Position numbers and translations under genes: made by a program. Below, piece by piece: positions 22,819-34,871 of a stretch of DNA of 64,000 nt; the stretch's first letter is position 1, and each line of letters opens with the position of its first letter. Origin of the DNA: Siphonodentalium dalli (Eukaryota > Mollusca > Scaphopoda > Gadilida > Siphonodentaliidae); assembly GCA_032622095.1 (NCBI GenBank), contig CP136067.1:75170705-75234704 (forward strand), written 5' to 3'. The notes under the pieces were generated by a model. It was not told the DNA's origin, made no database searches, and saw nothing but the letters and a program-made list of their open reading frames with translations.

Positions 22819-23554
22819 CTGCAGTTGATGACGTGTTCAACGGTGTTGCAATATTATCATTATGTAGTGTTGAATCTTGATCCAGTATTCCTCAAAATTA
22901 GAGTAACAGTAACAGGATTAGTTTATGTTAATAATGCTGAAGTTGGGATGAAGCCTGATAATAAAGTGATATCGTTTACAATTTCACATCTATTGATATG
23001 ATCATATGAATACCTGCAAACCTCTTTGCATGACCTGGCTCGCAAAGAAGTTTTCAACTTTCTGCCCAACTTTCCAAACGGCACAATGGACGATTACGAA
23101 ATACTGTTGTGCCAACGACCTTGACCTTGTACTGCAGTAGAATACAGGAGAAGTCGGCCCCACATGAAGTCGGCCCCACACGAAGATTATGAAATCTGAT
23201 AATCGTTGTTCGTGTTTCTATATCATATACTGATGATAGGTGTCATGCTGCCCATGCACTGGTTAGTTGCATGTTTACTCAAATTGGGTAACATACAATC
23301 ACGTGTCAAGGAAACCTCGTTTTAACCCTACATTACTTTTCGTTATATATATGAGTCTTAGCCAAAATAAATCTTTATCGCTGACTAAGCTGCTTCCGTG
23401 TGGAAATAAAATATGGATGCATAAAGTAATACTTTTTTTTGCACAATGTAGTGAAGAAACTAATAACACAGCAAGATATCCCTTCATTTTGCTTGAGGTT
23501 TGGCACTTTTTTTCTCACAAATGCACTGGACTAACTTCAAAGACGTAGCGACAT

Positions 23555-23749
23555 GGGGGGGGGGGGGGGTTGGGGGGGGGAGGGGGGTGCATGTCTCACT
23601 CCCTGATGTTGGTCTGAACATTGGTCAAAATTTTTAACAGTTGGAAATTGCATACCTGCTAATACATTAGTTGGAAATTTCACACCAACAATAGGTTGAA
23701 AATGTTCTTGTATTTTGATTTTCAAACACTTTATTGGGGGGGGGGGGGG
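23555..23749. repeat. Cluster of poly-G runs
   Basis: 15 G at 23,555-23,569, 9 G at 23,572-23,580 and 14 G at 23,736-23,749. Proline-rich reading frames on the other strand are by-products. Confidence 0.85.
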
Positions 23750-24000
23750 TAATTGTTTTTGGACCAATATTTGCATATTTTCCTATTTTTTATCAAAATT
23801 TTGGACTGAATTGGTCATCAGTTGGAAATTTTCCAACCTTAGAGGGGGGCGGGTGACAGGTTGGAAATTTCCAACACTTGGAAAGCTTGTGGCCAGTCAA
23901 AAACTGCTAGTTAGTTTACGAAAACAATATTAATTGTCATACATTTGGTCAACACTGTCATTGGAATTGTCATCAGTTGGAAATTTTCCAACCTAAGTGT
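23640..24000. repeat. Repeated GTTGGAAATTTTCCAAC palindrome
   Basis: Five full or partial occurrences of GTTGGAAATT(T)TCCAAC, at about 23,640, 23,669, 23,820, 23,861 and 23,969. Spacing is irregular. Confidence 0.6.
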
Positions 24001-24155
24001 GGCCGATGGGGTCATTGTCACAAGGATCCGGTCACATTCGTAGCCAGCTTTTTAAATGGATCACAATATTTAATGTAGGCAGCTTTTTTCACCGGCGATC
24101 ACATTCGTAGCCAGCTTTTCTAATTCCATGCTTTAGGCCTATATTGCGCGAAATA

Positions 24156-24163
24156 TGACGTCA
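24156..24163. promoter_or_regulatory. CRE-like TGACGTCA site
   Basis: Perfect TGACGTCA next to a TCACATTCGTAGCCAGCTTTT direct repeat (about 24,031 and 24,098). No gene recognised beside it. Confidence 0.25.
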
Positions 24164-24632
24164 TCACGTTCGTGACTAAAATGTCGACGTCATGCTCCAA
24201 AAACTGACTTCTTTTATAAATCAACTTATCATGAATTCCACGAAAAAGCGGCCATGGATACCGATAATGGGTATTTGCATCATAAGCATGTCATCGGGGA
24301 ATGTTGTTGCTTCTTCTGTATTTCATTATTACTATCCAATGAATATATTTTGGAATGGTCATTGCCCTCACTATACAATCTCTTAAACACCAGATATTGT
24401 GTGACTGGGGATCAATGATGCGCGCATGCGCAGTCAACGCATATTTTCATATTTTGCCAAATAAGGTCAAATGAACCAAAATATCATTTTCAAGCAGCTC
24501 AAGGGTCATTCTAGGTTAATAGTGAGGCATGTGTGGAAATGTTATTTTTGTCACATTTCCCATATCACAATCTGCCTCAATTACCATAGTATCCCCTTTT
24601 TGCACATATATTTTAGTTAAATGACGATTTAA

Positions 24633-25224
24633 AGGGGTACTGTACGCCATTTTCAATAAATTCCCGGTGATAACAACGATCTATTATCGATACTATATAG
24701 AAATATAAGTAATTTGAGTCGAAGATGTATTCTGTAAACGCTCAGGTTAATAGGCTATCTTAAAATTTAATAATTTAAAAGTTAATAATTTAATATAAAT
24801 TGATTTTATGGCTCCAGCCATAAAATGGCGTCTCTTAAAATTGGAATGTCCGTGTACAAAACGTAATCAAATTATAATTGAGGGATACTGGATTAATAAA
24901 ACAATTGCACACACGATCGTTTGAAACATTATGCTTATACGGGGAGAAAACCCAAGCCACTCATTGACTAGTGGCCATACACTAACTTAAATGAGTATAT
25001 GGGACTACTAAGCATATAATATAATGTTTATTTGATTCATTTGATTGAAAACTGTACAAAAATTACTCGACAACGACAATTTGTATTTTTGCATTCCGGT
25101 AAATTTGCCATCCGTAACAATACTTCGTACTCAACAGACTTTCAAAAAATGGAAAAGTTGTTACCTTATTCTCCGACTCGGGGATTATAGAAACCAACAA
25201 CAACATCTTGGGTACAGTACCCCT
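24633..25224 (+). mobile_element. 592-bp TTAA-flanked MITE, copy 1
   Basis: The inverted ends AGGGGTACTGTACG / GGGTACAGTACCCCT are flanked by TTAA at 24,629-24,632 and 25,225-25,228. Length is exactly 592 bp, equal to copy 2 at 40,625-41,216, which lies in the opposite orientation and is nearly identical. A frame of 40-odd codons is shared by the two copies but has no domain. TTAA targets suggest mobilisation by a piggyBac-type transposase. Confidence 0.9.
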
Positions 25225-25437
25225 TTAACCCCTATATACCAATAGGCCTAACCCGTTTCTAAGGTAAAAACAGTCGCATAGCAACCGTTGCCATGGAAAG
25301 TATTTTCGTGATTGCCCCCATATTTGAAAATAATACGTGGGACCTAATATACACATGTGCCAAGTTTTATGCTTTTATGACAATGTCCGCACTTGTTACA
25401 CAAAAAACTATAGGGCCTACCTAAAAAAAATCGCACG

Positions 25438-25845
25438 GTGATTCCGTCACGCCCGTTGTGTGATTCCGTCACGGCGAACAAACCGAGTTAACTAGTAATA
25501 TACACACTTGTAAGTGTGTGACAATGCGGCTTTTTTCTGCAAGTATAATGTATCTACTTTGCTCATTGAGAACTTTTTCCAGGTCAGCTTGGCTGAATGA
25601 GCAGGGTTCTTCAATAGTACGGACCTACCCTCATATTGATGGCACTTTTTTGGTGATTCCGTCACGGACACAATTTGACCCAGAGTGAGATGATACTTAA
25701 ATACACATATAATTGTATATAACTAAACAACTTAGTATAGTATGTACAATGTTTTTCATTTTAAGCGGTACCCTACTGGTCATAATTTTAGATTTTATAG
25801 GCCACATAAAAGTGAAATTCCGTAAAATTTGGTGATTCCGTCACG
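25438..25845 (+). promoter_or_regulatory. Four copies of GTGATTCCGTCACG
   Basis: The same 14-mer occurs at 25,438, 25,460, 25,653 and 25,832 with unequal spacing (22, 193 and 179 bases), so it is not a simple tandem array. Its arms GTGA/TCAC form a dyad. It may be a protein-binding site cluster or a decayed repeat. Confidence 0.4.
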
Positions 25846-26012
25846 CTGGAATTCATGTTATATTGGAATATAATTCGAGCATTCCAACGACATTGATCGG
25901 AAGCCTCAGGTTATCAGATGAACAAATATAAAAAAAATTCAAGTTGTTGTTCATCCACCAACTCAGAAAAATTAGACTGGTACCAGTCTAAGAAAAATGA
26001 GATTAATGAGAG

Positions 26013-26092
26013 GGGTCACGTGCTTGTGAGATGGGTCACGTGCTTGAGAGAGGGGTCACGTGCTTGGGAGAGGGGTCACGTGCATGGCAACG
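26013..26092 (+). repeat. 20-bp tandem repeat with four CACGTG E-boxes
   Basis: GGGTCACGTGCTTG-type units repeat every 20 bases; CACGTG starts at 26,017, 26,037, 26,057 and 26,077. CACGTG is a canonical bHLH target. No adjacent gene is recognised. Confidence 0.8.
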
Positions 26093-26264
26093 GCTGAGGA
26101 TAAATTCTTGCTCATCAATTATCTAATTTTTTACAAAATTCGGACTAAATTCACTTGTAAGATCAAAACACAAAGAAAATAATCAGGGAGCCTGCTGGGT
26201 TCTATTTGCACAATCGCGTACGAAAGGTTTGATGCCGCAGATTTATTACACCTCAGGAACCTTC

Positions 26265-26985
26265 AAAGAAATCCCATTTCTTAAGTTCCGCATTCCTGGC
26301 GTTTAGGGGCCAGAGACCCCACAAAAACCCCAAAAATGACTTCTATTTGAACTTTTGAGTACAAAGCTGATTTTTACAGTAATAGTGCTCTAGCCATATC
26401 ACTGATCAACAATACACAATTTATGAAACGAAATTCCCTGGCGTTTTTATTTCAGAAGGGGTTTTTTGAAAGTACCCCCAAAACCCCAAAAATTACTTCT
26501 AATTGAACTTTCGAGTACAAAGCTGATTTTTATATTAATAGTGCTTTGGTCACCACTATACATGAAAACTACCCAATTTCTGAAACGAAAATTCCCTGGC
26601 GTTTTCATTTCAGATGGGGGGGGGGGCGGGGGTTTGAATTTACTTTGAAAGTACCAACAAAACCACAAAAATGACTTCTGTTTGAATTTTCGAGGACAAA
26701 TAGGGCCTATTATTTTTTTTCCTGACATGTTTTCCTGCTATATAACGCTGGTCATAAAAAACACCCTTTAAGAAACGAAACCCCGTGGCGTTTCATTTAA
26801 GAAAGGGGTGGGCTTGGAAATAACCAAACCACCCCCTCCCCCATAATAGCTATATTTGTACTCACGTGCGCAAAATGTTTTTATCTCTTAAAATTTGCCC
26901 ATTATCATCACTGGTCACAAACCAAGTGATAAGAAACGAAATCCCCCGGCGAATTCATTAAAAAGGGTGTAGACAATTATAAAAC
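26265..26985. repeat. Tandem repeat, ~170-bp diverged units
   Basis: About four units, each with AAACGAAATTCCCTGGCGTTT, a (C/A)CCCCAAAAATGACTTCT block and CGAGTACAAAGCTGATTTTTA. Marker sites (CTGGCGTTT or equivalents) lie near 26,295, 26,437, 26,597, 26,787 and 26,948. Confidence 0.75.
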
Positions 26986-27424
26986 AATAACAAATTATGT
27001 TACGGGTACGTTCACACGCTGGCAAATTTAACTACCAATTTTACACGAATTTCGTCGCAATAGGCTGTATGGTGCTTGGTCAGAATCAATAGTGCAGTAA
27101 TTTGTAGCATTTCATTTGTACTCATAAAAGCGATAAAACAAAGGAAATTTAAAGATATAATAAGTAGGCCTAATTTGAAACTGTATGATATATAACATGT
27201 AGCCGTCTATTAGGAATTCCATGAACTTTTAACAGTCAATTTTGCCGACTGTAACAATGTTTGCAAGTAATTAGTCAACAAATTCGGATGGTTTCTTTTC
27301 AAATCAAATCGATTTAATCGACAAACTTTTCGGAGATCGGAATGATTTGTCCGATTTTTGGAAATTACATGTAAACAAAAATAAAATAACAATGTCATGT
27401 AGTATATGCTTGACTTCATAGTTA

Positions 27425-28485
27425 TTCATCTAACTCGTCGCTATCATCTGCATCATCATCATCATCAGGCTGTCTGCATTCGTTGCGACTTCGTCATCAG
27501 TACATTCGTCGCATCCAGAGTTTTCTGGGACCACTGAGTCTGGCATTTGTGGTCCGCCAAACCACACGACACGATAGCAACCGTCAACCATGCAGCTCCC
27601 AACCTAAACTCGGTTGTTTTGGGATATGATTGTTCGCAGCAGCATGCCACATACCAGCAACAAACTTAGCTCTCTATATTTTCTGGTCCACTATATCTTT
27701 GCATGGTGGAATGCTACTCCCCTCTATGTCCCCTCTGTTGTATACAGGTTTACATTTGTTCTCAGGGCGGTATATATAGGCTTTCTCAAATGTGGAAAAT
27801 AGGTGGTAATTAAAGGTACTCAACCCGATAAAACTCCTCTCAATTACTATTTCAATGGCTTCGGGGGTCAAAAATATTTGATTCGAGTCGAGGAAGTCAC
27901 CCATCAAAGCTCAGATTTGTTAGATATCGATTTTAGAAATCTATTATTTTTCATTATCGGGAATACTATCTGGTCCAGAACTCAATCAAAATTGCGTTAA
28001 AATTACCACTTGATTTTAGAGTTATCCATCCTTGTCTGTTTGAATAGATTTGGAGAACACATCCAGAGCAGATTACGGCAGTTAGCAGTACTCATCTCGA
28101 GTTTATAACAAATTTCAAAAATCAATATCTAATAACTCTGAGCTTTGTTTGATGGGTTCCTCGACTCGAATCAAATATTTTTTACCCCCAAAGCCAAAGA
28201 AATAGTAATATAGGACCCTCCGATCGGATTGTTGTTGTTGGAATCTGTTGAGATGGGGACCCTCTTTACGGGTTGAGTACCTTTAAGTGGAATCAGCTTA
28301 CGTGCACCATCAATGACGCACGTATAGTATTTCAGAGCTTCGTACGACTCCTTTGACATCGTGTCCATCGCGAGATCAGAGAAAGCAGAAATGAAGCTCT
28401 TATCCCACACAAGCAGTTCGAATGACCTCTTCTTTCCCTCTAACCACACTCTGTGTATGCGTGGAAACCAGGCAAGGCTGCACAA
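27425..28485 (-). pseudogene. Broken gene of an 'FHxFTG' repeat-associated family, split by a MITE
   Basis: Minus-strand coding runs from 28,485 to 28,287, is interrupted by a 469-bp MITE, and continues in frame from 27,809 to a stop at 27,674. Excising the MITE and one TTAA joins Pro-Leu to Asn-Tyr-His without a shift. Further relic coding follows the stop: FVAGMWHAA at about 27,640 and, after a shift, GPQMPDSVVP with an acidic tail. The order of features (GKK...LL, a 'KYYTCVI' stretch, IPPC...KI, VAGMW, acidic end) matches proteins I recall as widely scattered in metazoan repeat libraries, whose start is a FHAFTGCD-like motif and which sometimes end in CXC zinc domains. Their function is not established. 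Stops and shifts make this copy non-functional. Confidence 0.6.
27814..28282. mobile_element. TTAA-flanked long-TIR MITE, family 2, copy A (469 bp)
   Basis: The ends AGGTACTCAACCCG / CGGGTTGAGTACCT lie between TTAA at 27,810-27,813 and 28,283-28,286. The two halves are diverged inverted repeats over more than 130 bp, with shared wording TTCGGGGGT, ATTTGATTCGAGTCGAGGAA and GATATCGATTTT. It is inserted in the broken gene of 27,425-28,485. The ends resemble those of the 592-bp family (AGGGGTACTGTAC). Confidence 0.88.
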
Positions 28486-29635
28486 TATTCGGGACTAATC
28501 GCAGATACTATCGACGAAACGTCTATATATATCTTCGATTACCGCGCCCTGACGTGCCGACCTCCATTCAGATACTTGAAGTGACTCGATGAATGTGATG
28601 GAGTATGCTTACCAAAATGTTTGTATGTATACGCGCAGAATTGGGACGATTCCTGGTAATACATGCATGACGCGATTATACAACAATTCAAGTATATGTA
28701 AAAAGTTTCTAATTCTCCAGCTGGGTCTTTGATACATGATGCATAAATCAAATCACTTGACAAATGCGTCGATATCATTATGCAATGACTTATATGGTAA
28801 ATATAGACCGGCCCCCAGATGAGGGTAGTGTCACACGAAAGGGTAGAAATTTTGACGCTATCTCCAATTATCCTTGCCCCATGTGGGTTCCAAAACACTG
28901 AGGTATCCAGGGCGGAGCAGGTGGAAAATATATTTTTTTGGACCTTTTTGGTGTTTTTGACCTGCAAATTTCAGTATAATCAGGAAAACCAATAAAATAA
29001 GACAAATGTTGAATAAAATATACTTGAATATCAGATATTTATTCTATCTGGGTTGCTTAACATTTATGATGTGCAAAAAGTTATATTATCCAACATTTTT
29101 TGTGAAAAATTCACGAAAATCAGCGAAAATGCCAAAAAATTGCATAAATTGCAGTGCTCTTTCAAAAAAGTTTTCCAGAAGATTTCCTATAAAATTTTAA
29201 TTTTTTTTATATAAAGCTTTCATTGGTACATCAAAATTTTCAGCATTATATACCTGATTTATTAATATCAACATCACAAGCAATGATATCCAACAGCCGA
29301 GATATTTCCAAAAACTTAACCCACCTCCCCCCCCCCCCCCCCAAAACTGATTTTCTATCTGAAAATACCTGTCAAGTCAGAATAGCACGTGAAATGCTAT
29401 AATCATGTACCAGACCAGAATTAAGAAATAAAGTAAAACTTAACTCTACCCCAATATAGTGTTCTAAATGATTTCAATTTTATGCTATACTAAACTCGAA
29501 AGGTCGTTCATACTAGTTGATAGAATTCATATCATAAATTGCAATAATTCTGCCCACGGATTATGCAATCTCATCTGTGGTTGAGTTGGTAACGGTTGCA
29601 AGTCTCCACTGCTTTGCTATCATGTTGGCTTGTTT

Positions 29636-29995
29636 TTAGTGTAGAATTAAAGATTCCTCACATGGTGGAAGTGCAGAAAGATCAAGTACATGTACCTTCT
29701 GCTGATTCTCGAACTTCTGCTGGAACATTATCCGCCTAGCTTTATTCACTTTTCTCGAACGTTGACCATATAAGGCACATTCTAACTCCTCGAGTGTAGT
29801 AAGCGTGTCACTGTCCAAAACCCAATTCGTTCCTAAATATGCCATGACTTTCATATATTTTAATTGTCTTTCCAGCAACTTCCTGACAAGTTTTTTTTCC
29901 ATTTTTGGAAGGTAACCATTACCCGTGAAGGAATGGAACACAATAAGTGCATTCTTCTGTACATTTGACATCTCGATATCACTGACTTGAATCAC
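29636..29995 (-). pseudogene. Left-arm copy of the FHxFTG-family gene fragment
   Basis: An open frame of 119 residues contains IVFHSFTGNGY (near 18-28), MAYLGTNWVLDSD (51-63), a CALYG(Q) stretch and LPPCEESLILH at the end. These elements occur in this order in the family. It is the reverse-oriented partner of 32,390-32,935. Product function unknown; it is a fragment without start context or C-terminal part. Confidence 0.6.
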
Positions 29996-30139
29996 CTGCC
30001 CATTAGCATCAAAATTTATTATCTATCATCAGGGGGAAATCATTTAACGTTTCCTCCATCGTGCATAAACGCCATCAAGATGGAGAACTCTCTGACATGA
30101 CCTCTCTATCAATTAATATATCGTTGAGTTATTGTGGAA

Positions 30140-31660
30140 AGCAATAGCAACCCAATGCACACATGTACAACCAACCCAGTAACATACAGTCACTCCATAT
30201 ATACACATAAACACCACACAAATGACAAGATAGTCACTCACTCTATACACATACACCTGACCCATGACCATATAGTCACTCCCTGTATACTCTTCACCTA
30301 TTTCATTATCATAAGTCAATCCATGTATGCATATTCATCTCACCATTGGCCATACGGTCAATCCCCGTATACCTATTCGCCATGGCCAAAATAGCCATTC
30401 AAGATAAACATAAACACCCCATCCATGACCATAGAGTCACTCCATGTATACATGTGCGTCTCACCATTGGCCATCCCTGATCCATGACCATGTATATCCA
30501 CACTCGTGTATACCTGTACACCCCACACATGCCCATACAGCCATGCACACATGCAGGCACACTAGGTATACTCATACACCTTACCCATGACCATATAGTC
30601 ACCCCCTGTGTACATATTCAACACATCCATGATCATACAGTCAATAATTGTATACCTATTCACGTCATCATTGGTCGTAGGTCACTCGCTGTATACATGT
30701 TCACCAAAACCATGGCAAAATAGCCACGCAAGTTATACATATACTCCCAACCATGACCATAGAATCACACCAGGTAAACATATGCATCTCACTAATGGCG
30801 ATATAGCCACTCACTTTATACACATACCTCTCCATAACCATACAGCCACACTTGTGTACACCCTTACACCCTACACATGACCATACAGCCATGCAGGCAC
30901 ACCAGGTATACTCCTACATCCGACCCATGACCATATACATGTAGTCACTCCCTGTATACCTATTCACCACATTCATGATCATACATTCACTCCTTGTATA
31001 CCTGTTCACCTCACCATTGGCCATAGTCACTCCCTGAAAACATATTCACCTCACTATTGGCCATAGAGTCACTCACGGTAACATATATGCCACGTCAATA
31101 GTCATATAGCCACTCGATATATGCATATACATCCACACATGACCATCCACACGCTTGTCAATGACCATTCAGCATACACCAGGTACACATATACACATGA
31201 CTACTGCCATTCCATGTACACATGTACGCATTACACATAGATGCACATCGATTTATCGTTTCACCCCACCCATGATCATACAGACAACACATGTATACAT
31301 GTATATACATATACACCTACCTGTGACAATACAGCCACACAAGGTAAACCTGTGCATCCCACCGGCACCCATGACAATACAGTCACTCCATATATACATA
31401 AACACACATAATTATGACCATGTAGGTACTCTCGTTATTTACATAAACCACAGCAATGCCCATTGAGCCACATTGTGTACACCTGTACTGGGTAGTCATA
31501 ACCATACAACCATAGTCACTCCTTGTATACCTATATTCACCTCACACATAACCATACACTCACTCCTTGCATACCTATACATCTCACCATGCCCACCCCT
31601 TGCATGACCATATAGCTAATCATGTACACATATTTACATCATTCATGACCATACAATAAC
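30140..31660 (+). repeat. Degenerate minisatellite, unit ~36-45 bp
   Basis: Around 35 diverged units of the type TGACCATATAGTCACTCC, CTGTATACCTATTCACC, TCACCCA, all in one orientation. Neighbouring starts in the part I measured (30,264-30,470) are 36-44 bases apart. The Thr/His-rich reading frames here arise from the repeat. Confidence 0.85.
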
Positions 31661-32389
31661 TCCCCATTTATAAAAAAATATATATAGCCAGTATCCAAAA
31701 AGAGGTTCTCGGAAAAAAAACAGATAAGGCAACTTTAAAATTAATTTGTTATGGGACAACCAGAATAGAACATTTAGATCGGCCTCTCGTTTTGTTATCC
31801 CACATGATACGCTCCGAACGAACACAAGCCATAGCTTGTCCCAAATTGATTGTATGTATATTATACCAGAAAATGAAAAATGAAAAAAAAACCCAGATAT
31901 TAAGGCAACTTTAAAATTAATTTGTTATGGGACAACCAAAATAGAACATTTAGTTGTCAGTTGATTAGCTAACATGTAAAATAACCAAGTGAGTCACAAT
32001 TTGCTACATTTTTGGAAACGCAGAGAATAATGTTCGGGATATATGTAAAAAATGGTTGCCATTTTGGAAGCCATTTTGAGTAATTTGGTTTATAAACACA
32101 TTAGTGTGACATATTTAAGGTAGATCAAAACAATAAACGCCTTTCATACCAAACATAGTTACATTTTACTTGAAATTGTTTGTGCCATTATTTATGTCCA
32201 GTTTGTGAGAGAAAAATCAAACATTTCTGGTAATGTCAGTGGTGACAATAATAAAAATTAACTAAGTTAGTGTTCAATGTATAGAAGGCAGAATAGCCAA
32301 TTTTATACATCAACCACAACTTGTAAGCGATTGCGGGACACGCTGGGTCAATATCTACCATTTCCACATTTTGGCAGCCAAATACACAG

Positions 32390-32935
32390 AAGAATGCAGT
32401 TGTTGGGTTCCATTCCTTCACAGTAATAATTACCTTTCATCGTTGTTCCGAAAAGGAAAAAACCACTTTGGACGTTGCTGGAAAGACCATCAAGATAATA
32501 TGGAAGTCATGGCTTATTTAGGAACGAATTGGGTTTTGGACAGTGACACGCTTAATACAATCAAGGAGTTAACATGTGCCTTATACATGTTTGGTCCACA
32601 TTCGAGAAAAGTGAATTAAGCTAGGTGGGTAAAGTTCCAGCAGAAGTTCGAGAATCAGCAAAAGGTAGTTGATCTTTCTGCACTTCCACCATGTGAGGAA
32701 TCTTTAATTCTACACTCAAAACGAACCAATATGATAGCAAAACAGTGGAGACTTGCAACCGTTGCCAAATCAACCACTCCCGGTGTAGCATTTCATGGAT
32801 GGACGGTCGATAGCAGCCTGAGTTGTTTGAACCATTCTTCCTGTAAGATGCTGCACAGAAATTCTATTGACTGATACCATCACATTTGATGAATTGACAG
32901 TGACAGTGAAGATGAGATTACATAATCTGTGGGCA
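32390..32935 (+). pseudogene. Right-arm copy of the FHxFTG-family gene fragment
   Basis: Coding relic with frameshifts: a GFHSFT start near 32,405, then SSLFRKGK, MAYLGTNWVLDSD at about 32,510, a CALY stretch, SRKVN and a stop, then LPPCEESLILHSKRTN at about 32,686 and a downstream HGW and acidic DSDSEDE-like stretch at about 32,900. It keeps more of the C-terminal part than the left-arm copy. Shifts and stops show it is dead. Confidence 0.6.
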
Positions 32936-33984
32936 GAACTATTGCAATTTATGATATGAATTCTATCAACTAGTATGAACGACCTTTCGAGTTTAGTATA
33001 GCATAAAATTGAAAGCATTGAGAACACTATCTTGGGGTAGGGTTAAGTTTTACTTTATTTCTTAATTCTGGTCTGGTACATGACTATAGCATTTCATGTC
33101 TGATATTGGGGAAGAATTTATGCTTATTGTGGTACATGTTGTGCAGCTGTATCCATAAAACTGACAATGTCATGGGAATTTTTCATAAAATTTTCACTTA
33201 AAAATAATCAAACTTTTAGCCAATTTACCCCCAAAAAATCAAATATTTAAACAAAATAGACTCTACCATAACATAAACCTTCCAATTCCATGATATATGA
33301 TAAGAGTCTGAATTGGTTAACAAAACGGAATGAAAACGGGCTATTCTGACTTGACCAGACTTGACAGGTATTTTCAGATAGAAAATCAGTTTTAGGGGGA
33401 TGGGTTAAGTTTTTGGAAATATCTTGGCTTATTGGATATCATTGTTTGTGATGTTGATATTAATAAATCAGGTATATAATGCAGAAAATTTTGATGCACC
33501 AATGAGAGCTTTATATAAAAATTTATAGGAAATCTTCTGGAAAACTATTTTGAAAAAGCACTGCAATTTATGCATTTTTTTTTGGCATTTTCATGAATTT
33601 TTCACAAAAATTGTTGGATAATATAACTTTTTGCACATCATAAATGTTAAGCAACCCAGATAGAATAAATATCTGATATTCAAGTATATTTTATTCAACA
33701 TTTGTCTTATTTTATTGGTTTTCCTGATTATACTGAAATTTGCAGGTCAAAAACACCAAAAAGGTCCAAAAAAATATTTTTTCCACCTGCTCCGCCCTGG
33801 ATACCTCAGTGTTTTGGAACCCACATGGGGCAAGGATAATTGGAGATAGCGTCAAAATTTCTACCCTTTCGTATGACACTACCCTCATCTGGGGGCCGGT
33901 CTAGTATAGTTTGTTTAAAACAAGTATACGAAATGGAGCCACACAATTGCGATACGCGTTCTAATGATGCGTGAATTCTATTTA

Positions 33985-34255
33985 CGGGATTGCGAATCAG
34001 CAATCATAGATTGTAAATTGAAAAGGGGAGACACAAACAGCCCCCACTACCCGCTAAAGAAAGATTATGTACTTTGTGTAAATTTAAACAAATTGAAACT
34101 GAATACCATTTATATTAGAATATAGAGCCTACAAAAGTATGCGCGATACATATTTTAGGGACATAATCACAGAGTTCCCACATTTTTCAGATATGACGAA
34201 TTATGAGAAATTTAGATTTATGAAGAATGAACCATTAATGTTATTTGTGACATGA
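33985..34255 (+). pseudogene. LINE 3'-end relic (C-terminal zinc-knuckle region)
   Basis: Shifted frames give RLCTLCKFKQIETEYH-like wording around 34,060-34,110 and then a frame ending DIITEF...NEPLMLFVT with a stop at 34,253. This Cys-x2-Cys ... Glu-Tyr-His pattern with an 'LMLFVT'-like end is typical of the C-terminus of jockey/CR1-type non-LTR polymerases. It lies directly beside giant element I. Confidence 0.5.
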
Positions 34256-34419
34256 TCCGGTCTTTCTTCACCGCTCGGGATTCCAATAAAATCTAGTTAA
34301 TTAATAATTTATAACAAATGAATTCAATGTTACGATGAAAAGAGAAAAAAGAAATTCGTTACGAAACTACAATGTACGTGTATATGCATATATGTTACTC
34401 ATCTAATATATGTTTAAGA

Positions 34420-34566
34420 AATGGATGTTGATTTTGTTGCGTTCCACAGAGTATGGATGCAAGTTGGTCTGACATTTTGTGTGGGACGCGAAAGCGTTCC
34501 ACACATGAAAATGTCAGACCAACTTGCATCCATACTCTGTGGAACACAACAAAATCAACATTCATT
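34420..34566. repeat. Hairpin MITE, ~57-bp arms
   Basis: GTTGATTTTGTTG(C/T)GTTCCAC, AGAGTATGGATGCAAG and GGTCTGACATTTT are mirrored almost perfectly on the right. The tip is GGACGCGAAAGCGTTCC. Confidence 0.9.
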
Positions 34567-34871
34567 ACTTATATTTACACTCAATCGAGTCAACTGGCAG
34601 ATTAAAAGAGTCTATTTCAAACGTTATTATCGTGGCTCGGAGCAAGTTGCGTCTACACTAAAATGGATGCATGTTGGGGTCAGCGCGCGACGTCATGTGA
34701 CGTAAATTCGACCAACCAACACCCTGCATTCATGTTCCACAACGCGAATGCATGTTTGAGTGTAAATATAGTTAAATTTTGTCAAATTATATATATTTTA
34801 TTCATGTTTGCAACTGCCCATTTGGGTGTATTTTGCATTAACATTTTATCATATCTTATCTTACTAATGAT

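Larger units (their letters stand above)
28804..33903. mobile_element. Giant inverted-repeat element I, 5.1 kb, with minisatellite core
   Basis: The ends TAGACCGGCCCCCAGATGAG (28,804) and its reverse complement (ending 33,903) open arms that stay similar for roughly 1.2-1.5 kb: about 28,804-29,970 against 32,380-33,903. The arms encode a broken FHxFTG-family gene, in opposite orientations. The middle holds a ~40-bp minisatellite (30,140-31,660) and a 50-bp repeated block (about 31,727 and 31,902). The left arm carries a C run at 29,327-29,342 and lacks part of the right arm. No transposase is visible and no target duplication is evident. Confidence 0.75.

Noticed and set aside
26447-26728. 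Pro-rich minus-strand frame around 26.4-26.7 kb
   Set aside because: It arises from G-rich parts of the ~170-bp tandem repeat; the neighbouring units break the frame.
30134-31466. Thr/His-rich frames as mucin-like or histidine-rich proteins
   Set aside because: Product of the ~40-bp minisatellite; frames overlap on both strands.
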